A program made the translations under genes and the position numbers. A stretch of DNA of 64,000 nucleotides from Dysgonomonas hofstadii (lineage in GTDB: Bacteria > Bacteroidota > Bacteroidia > Bacteroidales > Dysgonomonadaceae). Under the pieces are notes generated by a model, which saw nothing but the letters and a program-made list of their open reading frames with translations, was not told the DNA's origin and ran no database searches. This document shows positions 1 through 9,900 of the stretch, piece by piece; position 1 is the first letter of the stretch, and the number at the start of each line of letters is the position of its first letter. The stretch is from NCBI RefSeq assembly GCF_014196915.1, contig NZ_JACIEP010000017.1, forward strand, positions 1 to 64,000, read 5' to 3'.

Positions 1-78
1 GGAAGAGGCTAGCACGGCCATTCCAAACAATAGATAACCTAAACACCTATGTATATTCTGAATATAATCTGATCTCAT
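1..78 (-). CDS. N-terminal fragment of an exported protein (runs off left edge)
   Basis: Twenty-six open codons run from an ATG at 78 on the minus strand to the window edge. The peptide has a basic and polar start followed by a hydrophobic stretch (LGYLLFGMAVLASS), which looks like a signal peptide. It lies about 100 bp past the terminator that ends the polysaccharide utilisation locus and has the same orientation. A downstream glycoside hydrolase or lipoprotein of that locus would fit, but the family cannot be told from 26 residues. Confidence 0.45.
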   Translation of the reverse strand, partial: MRSDYIQNIHRCLGYLLFGMAVLASS

Positions 79-181
79 TGTAGTATTATGGTTTTACATA
101 AGCTGTTCTTCAATATAATTCTTTTTAAATAAGGGACATAGAAGAGACTGTATTTCCGGTAGAAAATGTCTTCCCCAGTTT

Positions 182-217
182 AAAAAACACCCCTGCTGGT
201 ATGCAGGGGTGTTTTTT
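182..217. terminator. Strong intrinsic terminator at end of the PUL operon
   Basis: A perfect 15-bp inverted repeat (AAAAAACACCCCTGC / GCAGGGGTGTTTTTT) encloses a 6-nt loop. There are A-runs on one side and T-runs on the other, so it can end transcription in either direction. It lies 15 bp past the stop of the BACON-LRR gene and should close the minus-strand operon. Confidence 0.9.
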
Positions 218-231
218 AAAGATCACCTGTT

Positions 232-1761
232 TTATTTTACAACAATATCCATTGTGTTGTAACTATTAGTAATTTTAAGAGTACCCGCATCATAAGCGTC
301 TTTTTGAGCCTGAGTCACATATACAGTCTTCAATTTGCCTCCGTACCTGTTAGCCGTTACAGTAGTCATCGCAGGACAACCTGTAATGTCGATCCATTCT
401 ACCTTTTCGTAACTCGCATAGTATGACGATGTCATATTTAAAGTTAAGGAAGTCAATTTACTACTCGAAATAGTGAACGATTCGGCACAATTAGAGTTAT
501 TATAATAATTGTATAGATATGTCAATGAAAGACTTGTTCTATTCATATCTCCCAATATCAGTTCTTCTATTGGAATATAACTCAATGTTAAAGTTGTAAT
601 CTTTGTATTATTACTAAGATCGAGTTTTTTCACATCCGAATAATACAAGGAGAACGAGGTTAGATTTTCAAACCTTTCTATTCCTGCGACTGATTCCATT
701 GCCGAATAAGCACTGGAACTAAAAGACAAAGAAGTTGCCGTATACCCTGAATAAGTCATATAATACTTATTATCTTTAGCAACAATATATCCAAGAGCAA
801 CAAGACGGGCTGCAAAAACGGCATCAGGCACATCAAATAATTCCGGATTTGGATCTACCTGAGATATATTTACAGTAGCAGATGTACCCGAAGCTGGAGA
901 AATGGTAACAACTCCGCTACGAGTCCAATTTCCTGCAGCACAAGTTATTTCAAATGTTTTTGTTATAATATCCGTTCCTGTTGATGATGTTTCCACTGCA
1001 CTTATCCATACTGCATTGGCGGTAGTAATAGACGGATTGAAATTGACATTTCCTGTAGCGGTTACAGTGGCAGTTCCCCCGGCAACTCCAAATTCAAAGT
1101 CGGAAGTTCCACTGATGATAACTCCTGTAAATTTGGTCTGAGTTACAGTAAATGAAGTTTCCCAATCAGTACCTTTAAACATGGTAATCTCTACAGTCCT
1201 GTCATAAAAGGTAGTATTAGCCTCAAAGACGAATTGTACCCATTTTGTTTCGGAGTCGTCTTTTTCCGCACGAATAGTTACCCAGTCTTCCGATATATCA
1301 GTATTGAAAACATCGAGATTGGTGTTTACCATAACTGTTATACGACCACCGGCAGTGGCCATTGTATATGAATCACTTATTTTCGTAAATTCTACTATCT
1401 CTTCAGGAAGCTGTTTTACTGTCAGCTTTTGCGTAGCATTGCCACAAATAAAATGCAGATTTACTTCCCGTTCTTCTCCGGTATCATTCGTCGCTGCCGA
1501 GAATGTAACAGTAGTGCCATTGCTACCTTTTGTTGCAGAAGCTGTTACCCATGAAAGATCTCCGGTAAGTCGCCAATCAGCAGTAGATGTCACAGTTACC
1601 GCACTGGAAGAACCTGTTGAAATCCCTTCCATATCCAGCAATATGTTTGCGGCACTGATTGATATCTCCTGATTCTCAAAGCTTTCTGCATTGTCATTGC
1701 TGTCGCCACACGCAGTAAATATTGCAGCCAGCGACATTAATATAATTAATAACTTTTTCAT
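232..1761 (-). CDS. BACON-domain lipoprotein with leucine-rich repeats
   Basis: This 509-residue protein begins with a lipoprotein signal (LLIILMSLAAIFTAC, lipid cysteine near residue 18). Three BACON-type Ig-like modules follow (about 33-118, 122-210 and 213-302), each ending in a pattern such as LTVKQLP or FTVTQTK. The C-terminal part (about 340-509) has short leucine-rich repeats (LTSFSLYYSDVKKLDLSNN and similar). BACON domains are common in Bacteroidota surface glycan enzymes and are thought to act as spacers or weak mucin or glycan binders. It is the last gene of the locus, 27 bp after the GH18 gene, so a surface glycan or glycoprotein binding role is inferred. No catalytic motif is visible. 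Confidence 0.85.
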   Translation of the reverse strand: MKKLLIILMSLAAIFTACGDSNDNAESFENQEISISAANILLDMEGISTGSSSAVTVTSTADWRLTGDLSWVTASATKGSNGTTVTFSAATNDTGEEREVNLHFICGNATQKLTVKQLPEEIVEFTKISDSYTMATAGGRITVMVNTNLDVFNTDISEDWVTIRAEKDDSETKWVQFVFEANTTFYDRTVEITMFKGTDWETSFTVTQTKFTGVIISGTSDFEFGVAGGTATVTATGNVNFNPSITTANAVWISAVETSSTGTDIITKTFEITCAAGNWTRSGVVTISPASGTSATVNISQVDPNPELFDVPDAVFAARLVALGYIVAKDNKYYMTYSGYTATSLSFSSSAYSAMESVAGIERFENLTSFSLYYSDVKKLDLSNNTKITTLTLSYIPIEELILGDMNRTSLSLTYLYNYYNNSNCAESFTISSSKLTSLTLNMTSSYYASYEKVEWIDITGCPAMTTVTANRYGGKLKTVYVTQAQKDAYDAGTLKITNSYNTMDIVVK

Positions 1762-1788
1762 ACGATAATCATTTTTTAATATAAAACA

Positions 1789-3186
1789 TTACCATTCCAC
1801 AGGATAGCTTTTCCCGGTATAATAAAGTTCATCATTAAACATAGTACTTGCAATAGTACGTAGTGCCGGGAGTCCGAACGAATTCCAGTTGGTGCGATGC
1901 TCACTCAGTGCGAATACCATAATCCCCCCCCAGTTACCACTTACAATTGTTGAAGGCGAGCCCGTAGTACCAAGGGCAAATTCATAAGGACGAGGCATAC
2001 CCTGCTTGGTTGTAGAACCTGCAAAGCTGCTAATAGCAACAGTAGAACCGTAATTAGATGTAAAATAGTCTACATATTCTCCGGCTTTTACCCCATCAAC
2101 TTCATTCAGTCCATTAATCGTAGAATAGGCAAAAACTACATTCAATTTGTCAGGCATAGCCCTTTTAGCTTCAAATATCAGCCTTGACGCATTGGCTTTA
2201 CTTGCCGTAGAAAACCCGGGAATAGAAGCGTTGGGAGAAGTATATTCGTCATCCCAAAAAATACCATCCAAACCATATGCTTCTACCGCAGGTTTAACCT
2301 GGGTTTCGATAAATTCGATAGCAGTAGACTCCTGCAAATGAGACACTCCCGCAGGATCATGATTACCCATTAATCCCATAAGAACCTTTATACCCATATC
2401 CTGAAGCGGTTTGATATACCGGTCTCTATTATTCAGAATAGGACCAATACTGTTATTCATGTGAATATATACTTTACCTGTAGAGGCATTGTAATTCATA
2501 TTAGCAGAAAACAAAGCTACAATATCGAACAATGGTTTGCCCTCGTTTGAGAGGAAAAATTCACAATGTATACGTGGATCGGCATCTCCGGTTTCCATAC
2601 AGCTCAGCACTTTGTAGCCGGCACTCTTATTGGGATCGAGACGTTCGCCCTGTGCCACCACAAAGAAAAGATACTGCTCTTGTGTCTCGGTCAATTTTAC
2701 TTCAGCATCATCAGTCGAAATACGAAGAGGTATAACATAGGTTGTACCCTCAACAAGGTTAGCCGAAGGCGAAATGGTTATTTTCACCGGTTCAGATTTG
2801 TTATATCCCGGAGGTATTACAACTACACCATCTTGTCCGATAGTGACTAAAGAAACCGGAAGCATAGCAAAATCCTGCTTGTTGGCGCTATTGTATGCTG
2901 TAAGAATACTTTCGTCGATAGTTATTTTCATATCCACAGCCCTATCCATGCTTTTGGTTATTCCTACCTCTATCTGTTTTTCAACATCGGTCTGGTAAAG
3001 ATCGACGAGCCTCTCCGCCGGAGCAATAGCGTTTTTAATATATCCATATGGATGATTTGCAGCCTCATATTTACTATAATCGCCATTTGTGACCACAATA
3101 TCATCTGTACAAGAAACCGACAGAGACATTATTGCCAGTAAAGCAGGTACAAGTACATATATTCTTAATTTCAAATACTGTTTCAT
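1789..3186 (-). CDS. DUF1735 + GH18 endo-beta-N-acetylglucosaminidase-like lipoprotein
   Basis: The first possible ATG at 3237 would overlap the upstream gene. The ATG at 3186 gives a clean lipoprotein signal (LVPALLAIMSLSVSC), so I chose it (465 residues). A DUF1735 module spans about residues 35-185 and a GH18 TIM barrel about 190-465. The barrel carries LDGIFWDDEY, with the proton-donor Glu at about 314 and the assisting Asp two residues before it. This is the pattern of EndoH/EndoF-type enzymes that cut the chitobiose core of N-glycans. The third Asp of the usual DxxDxDxE motif is Phe here. It should sit on the outer-membrane surface and release glycans for the SusC/SusD pair. The N-glycan substrate is inferred from family and context. 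Confidence 0.85.
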   Translation of the reverse strand: MKQYLKLRIYVLVPALLAIMSLSVSCTDDIVVTNGDYSKYEAANHPYGYIKNAIAPAERLVDLYQTDVEKQIEVGITKSMDRAVDMKITIDESILTAYNSANKQDFAMLPVSLVTIGQDGVVVIPPGYNKSEPVKITISPSANLVEGTTYVIPLRISTDDAEVKLTETQEQYLFFVVAQGERLDPNKSAGYKVLSCMETGDADPRIHCEFFLSNEGKPLFDIVALFSANMNYNASTGKVYIHMNNSIGPILNNRDRYIKPLQDMGIKVLMGLMGNHDPAGVSHLQESTAIEFIETQVKPAVEAYGLDGIFWDDEYTSPNASIPGFSTASKANASRLIFEAKRAMPDKLNVVFAYSTINGLNEVDGVKAGEYVDYFTSNYGSTVAISSFAGSTTKQGMPRPYEFALGTTGSPSTIVSGNWGGIMVFALSEHRTNWNSFGLPALRTIASTMFNDELYYTGKSYPVEW

Positions 3187-3217
3187 TTTACAATCATTTT
3201 TAGTTAACAGACAACTA

Positions 3218-4363
3218 TTATTCAGGCAACGATACACTGGTCCACTTCAATGCTGAATTTGCCGTAACAGAAGTGTTATTGCCGGAGTGATCCGTTATTG
3301 TATTACCATTGCCCTCGTCAAATTTCCAATAAGCTACAAGACCTTCCGAGTCTGTACTTACAGCATATATATGCGCTGCGATCTCTTCCTGTGTACGGAC
3401 TTTATTCCATACGCGTGTTTCGGCGATCATTCCCGGCCAGTAACGGTTGTCGTTATACGATTTTCCTATATAGCAACCGGACGCAAGGCTGAATGTGCCA
3501 CTCGCGGCTGAGGTAGTTGACATCAATTCTCCGTCGATATAGATACGGATTGTATTGGATGCATCATGTGTCACCGCCAGATGGAACCATCTGCCTACAG
3601 GAGCTTTGGTACGGTCATTCGCATTGTCAGGATATTTACCTGAGGAGTTTTTAACAACCATTATCTGTCCCGGATCAAATGTATCTCCTAAACGGATAAG
3701 GAATGAACTTTCTGTTCCGAAGAAGGTCATAATGTGGCTATCTGAGCCATCTCGTTCCGCCTGGCGGAGGTATAACAAACCTTCTATGGTTACTTCTGTC
3801 ATGCCAGTTACAAGAGAACTGTTACCCCAGTTGACAGGGAAAGAATTTTCTTCGATATCGGCTGCCCAGTTGATAAGAGCACCACCTTTGAATATATAAT
3901 AATGGGTGCGGGCACTTTCCAACAGTTCTATACCGGCACTGGCAATAGTTACGGGAAGGACGTAAACAATATCCCTGTCGAGCAGATTGACATCTTTAAA
4001 TTCGATTTCGATATCAGTTGAACGTACACTTTCCTTTGCTATTCTTGCTTTAGTTTCGGGGATTGTATAATAGTCCGACGGCAGGATCACTGCATTGTCC
4101 GAAAATGAATTATTATAAGTCGCTACAAGAGACTCATCAACTTTGAAGATAAATTCGATATCCTCAACGGCCGGCCTCGGAACACTTACATTCAACAATG
4201 TGGAATATTCTGAGACATCCGGTTTAATCAGGTATGTAGTAAGTTTAGAGTCTGAATCAATAAATGCCTTACTGTCAAAATCTTCATAATCTTCGTTACA
4301 CGAGAACAGTATAACAGCCAACAGGCAAAATATACATATTTTAATCTTGTTCATATCTTTCAT
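3218..4363 (-). CDS. DUF1735 + LamG-domain lipoprotein, probable surface glycan-binding protein
   Basis: This 381-residue lipoprotein (ICIFCLLAVILFSC signal) has a DUF1735 module at about 30-150 and a concanavalin-like LamG/Laminin_G_3 fold at about 165-380, seen in WFHLAVTHD, IRIYIDGEL and the closing LVAYWKFDEGNG. No catalytic motif is visible, so it probably binds glycan or props up the endoglycosidase. Its start overlaps the stop of the upstream gene by 4 bp (ATGA), so the two are translationally coupled. An internal ATG at 4354 is an alternative start. Some characterised endoglycosidases of this type carry DUF1735, LamG and GH18 in one chain. Here LamG and GH18 are on neighbouring genes that each keep a DUF1735. 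Confidence 0.82.
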   Translation of the reverse strand: MKDMNKIKICIFCLLAVILFSCNEDYEDFDSKAFIDSDSKLTTYLIKPDVSEYSTLLNVSVPRPAVEDIEFIFKVDESLVATYNNSFSDNAVILPSDYYTIPETKARIAKESVRSTDIEIEFKDVNLLDRDIVYVLPVTIASAGIELLESARTHYYIFKGGALINWAADIEENSFPVNWGNSSLVTGMTEVTIEGLLYLRQAERDGSDSHIMTFFGTESSFLIRLGDTFDPGQIMVVKNSSGKYPDNANDRTKAPVGRWFHLAVTHDASNTIRIYIDGELMSTTSAASGTFSLASGCYIGKSYNDNRYWPGMIAETRVWNKVRTQEEIAAHIYAVSTDSEGLVAYWKFDEGNGNTITDHSGNNTSVTANSALKWTSVSLPE

Positions 4364-5406
4364 TCTTTTGGTGAAGGATTCATTGTGCTGATAGAATTGC
4401 GGATATTCATATAACTATTACCCGAATTGTAGTAGTCGTTCTGTACATTTAGAATACCCAATCCTGCCTTTTTAAATTTAGATTCATACGTATCAATCCA
4501 TTCGGCAGCCAAAGGTATACAGGAAACTAACTCATTTTCACTGTTATAGTAATATCCGGTCTTAAGGTCTGTCGCATCGAGAGATTTAGTATTTACAGTA
4601 ATCAGAAAACGATCGGTCGGCACTCCGTCCTCAATAGTCAAAAGAACTTCATAGCTAAGCCCCGAAGCGTATTTCAAAGACTCGGTACGGACAACGATGA
4701 ATTCGGCTTCCTGCAAGATGGATTTATCTGTCAGGTTCTGCGGATTCCCTTCGAAAATGAATATCTTATCAGACTTCTGGGCAACCCATGTGCTTATCTT
4801 CGACATGAAGGCATTTTCCCTGGCCAGATATGCTTCTTTAGCCTCATCTCCCAGATGGATTGTCTTCATTCCATAAAAAAGGACTGAAATGCCATCGTAG
4901 CCATATTTATCAATAAGGGCGAGTTTCTTATCTACAAAATCTGCTGCATATGCAAGGAAACCATCTGCCGATTCATCTCCCTCTTCGTTTTGTGACAGGT
5001 ATTGTTCATACTCTTTTTCTATATCAGGATAACTGATAGTGAAGACAAATTTCATTCCTTTATTTTCACGGACGCTTTTCATATCGGACATAACCCATGA
5101 CGAGAGATCGTCAGGATTAGTCAGGTTTACGACATCTATACTATCGGGAATAGCGCTGATCTGTTCTCCCCGGCTAACCGGTGCATTTTTCGTATTGTCG
5201 AACCATACGTAGGTAACTTTATGGTCAGTATTGCGATATGCCCGCAGATTAGCAAGATACTGGGCATAAAGCTCCGGATTATCTTTTTCTATATCAGCCT
5301 CGATGAGGTTGATACTTTCAGTACCGGTCCAGTCGTCACAGGATGCAAAGGCAACTAAAAGACTGGAAACAATAGCTATGATCTTATATTTAAGCATTTT
5401 ATTCAT
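4360..5406 (-). CDS. GH18-fold lipoprotein lacking catalytic residues (probable glycan-binding protein)
   Basis: The protein has 348 residues with a lipoprotein signal (SSLLVAFASC, cysteine 23) and one GH18-like barrel. Barrel strands are visible at HKVTYVWFDN, DVVNLTNP, KFVFTISYP and YGYDGISVLFYG. At the catalytic strand the usual DxxDxDxE reads DGISVLFY (residues 171-178), so the second Asp and the catalytic Glu are Leu and Tyr. Hydrolysis by the substrate-assisted GH18 mechanism is therefore unlikely. Non-catalytic GH18-like proteins encoded next to SusD in N-glycan loci are known to act as surface glycan-binding proteins, and I infer that role here. It follows SusD by 13 bp. Confidence 0.85.
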   Translation of the reverse strand: MNKMLKYKIIAIVSSLLVAFASCDDWTGTESINLIEADIEKDNPELYAQYLANLRAYRNTDHKVTYVWFDNTKNAPVSRGEQISAIPDSIDVVNLTNPDDLSSWVMSDMKSVRENKGMKFVFTISYPDIEKEYEQYLSQNEEGDESADGFLAYAADFVDKKLALIDKYGYDGISVLFYGMKTIHLGDEAKEAYLARENAFMSKISTWVAQKSDKIFIFEGNPQNLTDKSILQEAEFIVVRTESLKYASGLSYEVLLTIEDGVPTDRFLITVNTKSLDATDLKTGYYYNSENELVSCIPLAAEWIDTYESKFKKAGLGILNVQNDYYNSGNSYMNIRNSISTMNPSPKE

Positions 5407-5419
5407 GGCTTGTCATTTA

Positions 5420-6991
5420 TTATGGTTTGCAATCCCACCACACACGGGTAGCAATATTGTCTGCTCCGCCCAGAATAGCTACTGCAGCATTATAATTACT
5501 TGTATTATTAATTGCCTCCTGTGCAGGATACGGGCATCTTCTTGGTACGTCCGAATTGGCGAGTATGTTATTAGGACTATTATTCACAACAACAGGAATC
5601 ATTACAGGATATCCCGTACGACGGCGATCAGCCCAGGCTTCTTGTCCCAGCGGGAAATTGGCCAGCCATTTCTGTATAATGATCCGTTCCAGGCTTCTTT
5701 CAAAGTTGGTTTCATCGGTTGTATCCCATTTAACTGTTACAGTCGACAACTGTGTATTGTAAGAATATTTTCCTCCCGGATCGGTGTACCCGTTAGGGTA
5801 AGAAGCCGCATCGGCCAGATATGTTTCAGCACCGGTTACACCCCATTGGCTGAACGATAATGTAACCCCCTGGTTGTAGAACGTTTCGGCTGTTCCGCCC
5901 ATATTCCAACCACGTAAAGCTCCCTCAGCCCTCAGGAACATAACTTCCGCCACATTCATCCATTGCAGAGGGGTAGTCCTGTCTATGTTGAATATGGAAT
6001 AATTCTCAAATTCGCTTACACTCCCAATGGATATTCCCGAACGATAACCGGCATAATCTACCGATGTAAATCCTGATTTTATGAAATAGGCAGCTCTACG
6101 CGGATCATTATAGGCATTCATATATGCCGTCATATCTGCAACCGAACGGTTGTCGCCATCGTTATATTTAACAGCTACATTTATCGGATTACCATCAACG
6201 TCGAAAGTTGTGAGGGCAGCATTATCATCATTGGATGTCATCACTCCGATCGAGTGATTCACTGCTTCTTCTGCTTTTGTTTGGGCTGTACCCGGTTCTG
6301 CATATACGATACGCATAGCAAGGCGCAGTTTCAGTGAATTGGCCAGTTTAACCCATTTTACGAGGTCTCCCTTGTAAATAAGATCTGCATTTGTACTGAT
6401 CGATCCTGTCTGGCGTTCTGTCAGAGCATCGATCGCAGTATCAAGCTCGTCAAACATCTTCATATAGACATCCTTTTGAGAGTCATAAGCAACTTGTATC
6501 GCACCATCTGCACCGATCTTGGAATAAGGTATCGGCCCGTATGCATCAGTTACCCTATGTATGGCCAGGACTTTCAGTATTTCTGCTATCGAAAGAGTGA
6601 TCGGGTCGTCGGTAAGGCTGTTTAATTTAATATAAGCAGGATATACCTGAGGAATAACTTCGTTGAACATAACACTCGACCATCCGTCAGGCGCATCGAA
6701 TGTAGAGAATTTATTCGGCCACGAACCAGCTTTCGATTCAGATGCATATCTGCCATAAGCACCTCCCAGCAATATATCAGTCTGATGACAACGGTTAACA
6801 TCTGTCGAAATCACATTGGATTGCATTGTGCGCAACGGTGCCGATATATTGTATCCGTCACGCCCCTGTTCCTCCGAATCAGTCGTATACGGATCTTTAT
6901 TTATACTTTCGTAATTAGCTGTACATGCGGCAGCTGCCAGCGAAACAGCAAGCACGAGAAGCGTTTTGAATGTTTTCATTTTCATAGTCAT
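5420..6991 (-). CDS. SusD/RagB-family glycan-binding lipoprotein
   Basis: At 523 residues this is a normal length for SusD-like outer-membrane lipoproteins (SusD_like_2 type). A lipobox (LLVLAVSLAAAAC) is followed by a short linker and the helical TPR-like core (DVYMKMFDELDTAIDALTE, LIYKGDLVKWVKLANSLKLR). The C-terminal half contains PLQWMNVAEVMFLRAEGAL, typical of the family. It caps the SusC barrel 7 bp upstream in the operon and presents oligosaccharides for import. Several in-frame ATGs crowd the start (MTMKMK), and the first is used here. Confidence 0.95.
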   Translation of the reverse strand: MTMKMKTFKTLLVLAVSLAAAACTANYESINKDPYTTDSEEQGRDGYNISAPLRTMQSNVISTDVNRCHQTDILLGGAYGRYASESKAGSWPNKFSTFDAPDGWSSVMFNEVIPQVYPAYIKLNSLTDDPITLSIAEILKVLAIHRVTDAYGPIPYSKIGADGAIQVAYDSQKDVYMKMFDELDTAIDALTERQTGSISTNADLIYKGDLVKWVKLANSLKLRLAMRIVYAEPGTAQTKAEEAVNHSIGVMTSNDDNAALTTFDVDGNPINVAVKYNDGDNRSVADMTAYMNAYNDPRRAAYFIKSGFTSVDYAGYRSGISIGSVSEFENYSIFNIDRTTPLQWMNVAEVMFLRAEGALRGWNMGGTAETFYNQGVTLSFSQWGVTGAETYLADAASYPNGYTDPGGKYSYNTQLSTVTVKWDTTDETNFERSLERIIIQKWLANFPLGQEAWADRRRTGYPVMIPVVVNNSPNNILANSDVPRRCPYPAQEAINNTSNYNAAVAILGGADNIATRVWWDCKP

Positions 6992-6997
6992 TGCGAA

Positions 6998-9900
6998 TTA
7001 AAATTTCACTCGTACACTAAAACCAATATTCCTTGTACTTGGAGTTATAAAATAGTCTAGCCCCTGGTAATAGTTGTCGGTAATTGTGGCAACAGATTCA
7101 GGATCGAATGGAGCTCTTTTATAGATCATCAACAGATTACGTCCGACAACAGATACAGTCGCATCACATATTTTTGTCCATTTTCTTGGTATTGTATATC
7201 CGATAGATGCTTCCTGCAGACGAACATTGGTAGCGCTGTAAGTATAATATTGAGGTATTCCGTCTGAATTGGCCACTACATTATACCAGTTATATGCATC
7301 CAGAAGATTTCCGTTTATTGATACTCCTCCATTATCACGGGCCGCCGCCGAAGCTTCCGACACTCCATAGTAGTCGAGAGTGGCTTGTGTGCGTGAGAAT
7401 ACAACTCCACCCAGACGCGCAGTTATAAGGAAACCCAGATTGATTCCTTTATAACTAAAATCATTTCGCCAGGCCAGATTTGCTTTAGGGAATACACTTC
7501 CCAGTTTCTTCCACTGGCTCATGTCTTTTATTCCCCGGATAGCCTGTACTTCTCCATTTTCGTCTACATATATTTTTCCGTCACTATCACGTACCAGGTC
7601 TGCCGAAGAGTAAAGGTCTCCCAATGTTCCTCCTTCAGCTATCAGGTAATGTACATCACCTAAGCCCCCCATATCGAGATGAGAAAAAGAGAACGTTTCT
7701 CCGGTTTCATAGTTTGTTACATTTCCGGCAAGTTTCATAACCTTGTTCCTGTTAGCACTGAAAGTGAAGTTACTGTTCCATGCGAAGTTTCCCCATTTTT
7801 TATCATATCCCAGACTAACTTCAATACCACGGTTGCGCACATCGCCCGTCTGTATATACATGGTATTGTATCCCGATCCCGGAGATATTCCTGTGTTGAT
7901 AAGCTGATCCAGCGTATTGGTGTTATAGAGTGTGACGTCGAGATTAAAATCATTAAAGAGCTTTGCTGTAAGCCCTACTTCATATGAATGTGTACGCTCG
8001 GGTTTCAGATTTTTAATAGGGTATGAATCGTAAGTGGTAGACCATTGATTACCAGACCACGAATATGTCGGATTTGATAAATATCGTTTGAATGCAAGTC
8101 CCACATTGGCGTAAGAACCCCTGACTTTAAGGTAATTAATTTGTTTGGGTAGTTTGATAATCTCCGATAATATTACGGATCCTCCTACCGAAGGATATGT
8201 GAAGGAGCTATTGACAGATTCAGGGCCTGCCAGTTGTGAAGGCCAGTCGGTACGAAGAGTCGCCGATAAGTAATATGTACTCTTAAAGCCAACTTCGGCA
8301 CTGGCAAAAACCGATTGCTGCTGCTCTTTTATTCCCGACACATCTCTTTTTGAAAGAGAGTTACTTATTTGCAAGATGTTGAACACATTAGGAATAAGGG
8401 CTGTTTCTCCTTCAACAGAACCGTCACGTATGGGACCATATATGCCATTTATATTTGTACGCGTATCCTGTATCGATCCACCTACAAATGCATCAAGGCT
8501 CCAATCCTCTCCGAAACGCCGGTTTACCCTTGCCATGGCATCGGCATATATCTGCCTGTTGTCTAATGTGCTTTCACCATAAAGTCCGTTTGTTGAATTT
8601 TCAGTAAGCAAAGTATTTGTAGAGGCGTAATATTTTTTTGTCGATTTTTCCCGTGAATCATCTAAACGGACACGCCCTGACAATGTCAGCCAATCGAGAA
8701 CTTTATAATTTAATGCCGCATTCAGCATGTAACGGTCTTTCTTGTTCTCCCGCAGGTTACGGTAATTCACCCAGTAAGGGTTTTGCAAAACATACTCACC
8801 GGGAGCCATATCCCAGTTTTGGGTGTATATTTTGCGTTGATCGTCATAATGCTCAAACATTTTTACATTGTTCCAGTCATTTCCGCGGGGATAAAGATAA
8901 GCTGACGCAATAGGGTTACTATATACCCCCTGGTTGGTCATATTCAGGTCTTTTTGCTTAATATAACTCGCTCCTACATCCAGAGTCATCTTATCATTGA
9001 GAAACGAAGTTGTATTGCGGAATGTAAAATTGTAACGGTCGTATTCGTTATTTGGAATAATACCTTCGGAATTCACCACTCCGGCCGAGAAATAAGTCTG
9101 GTTCTTATCGTTTCCTGTTGTAAGAGAAACGGTTTCGGTTGTAACAACTCCTGTATTAAAATAGTCACTGTAAGGATCATAGCCCATATAGTTAGAGCTA
9201 TTGAGCTTACTACCCCAACTCATGTTGGTATCACTTGTGCCATACCTGTTCTGAAAATCATATTTAACAAATGGTTTCAGGAATTCAGTATTTTGTGTTA
9301 TAGTCACACTTGTTTTGCCTGCCTTTCCCTTTTTTGTAGTGATAACAACAGCTCCATTGGCTGCACTACTTCCATAAAGCGCAGCAGCGGAAGCACCCGT
9401 AAGGATAGAAATAGATTCTATATCTTCGGGATTAATGTCTGCTGCAAAGTCAGACGAACCTGTCGAGTCGAACCCCGTACTGGTGTCGTTTGTTCTGGTT
9501 ACATTATTCATTGGTACTCCATCGATGACATAAAGTGCATTCGACGATTGTTCTATCGATCTGGAACCGCGCATTACAACTTTACTGGCTCCTCCAATAC
9601 CGGACGAACTGGCATTGATGTTTACTCCGGCGACTTTACCATTGAGCGCATTTATAAAGTTAGCATCTTTTACTCCGACTATATCTTCGGAAGTCACTTC
9701 CTGTACATTGTAACTAAGTGCTTTCTTTGAGCGTTCGATACCAAAGGCAGTAACCACAACTTCGCTCAGTGTAATATCTTTTTCCCGTAGGGTAATTTTG
9801 AACTGAGTCTGATTTCCGATTGTGGTATTTACCGGCTCATAGCCTACACAGGATACTGCTAAAACCGCATTTGTTAAAGGAGGCTGGGCTTGTAATATAA

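Noticed and set aside
8954-9730. 258-codon frame on the plus strand inside SusC
   Set aside because: It is antisense to the SusC plug and barrel, whose reading frame is clearly real. The translated product is Cys/Ile-rich with no domain.
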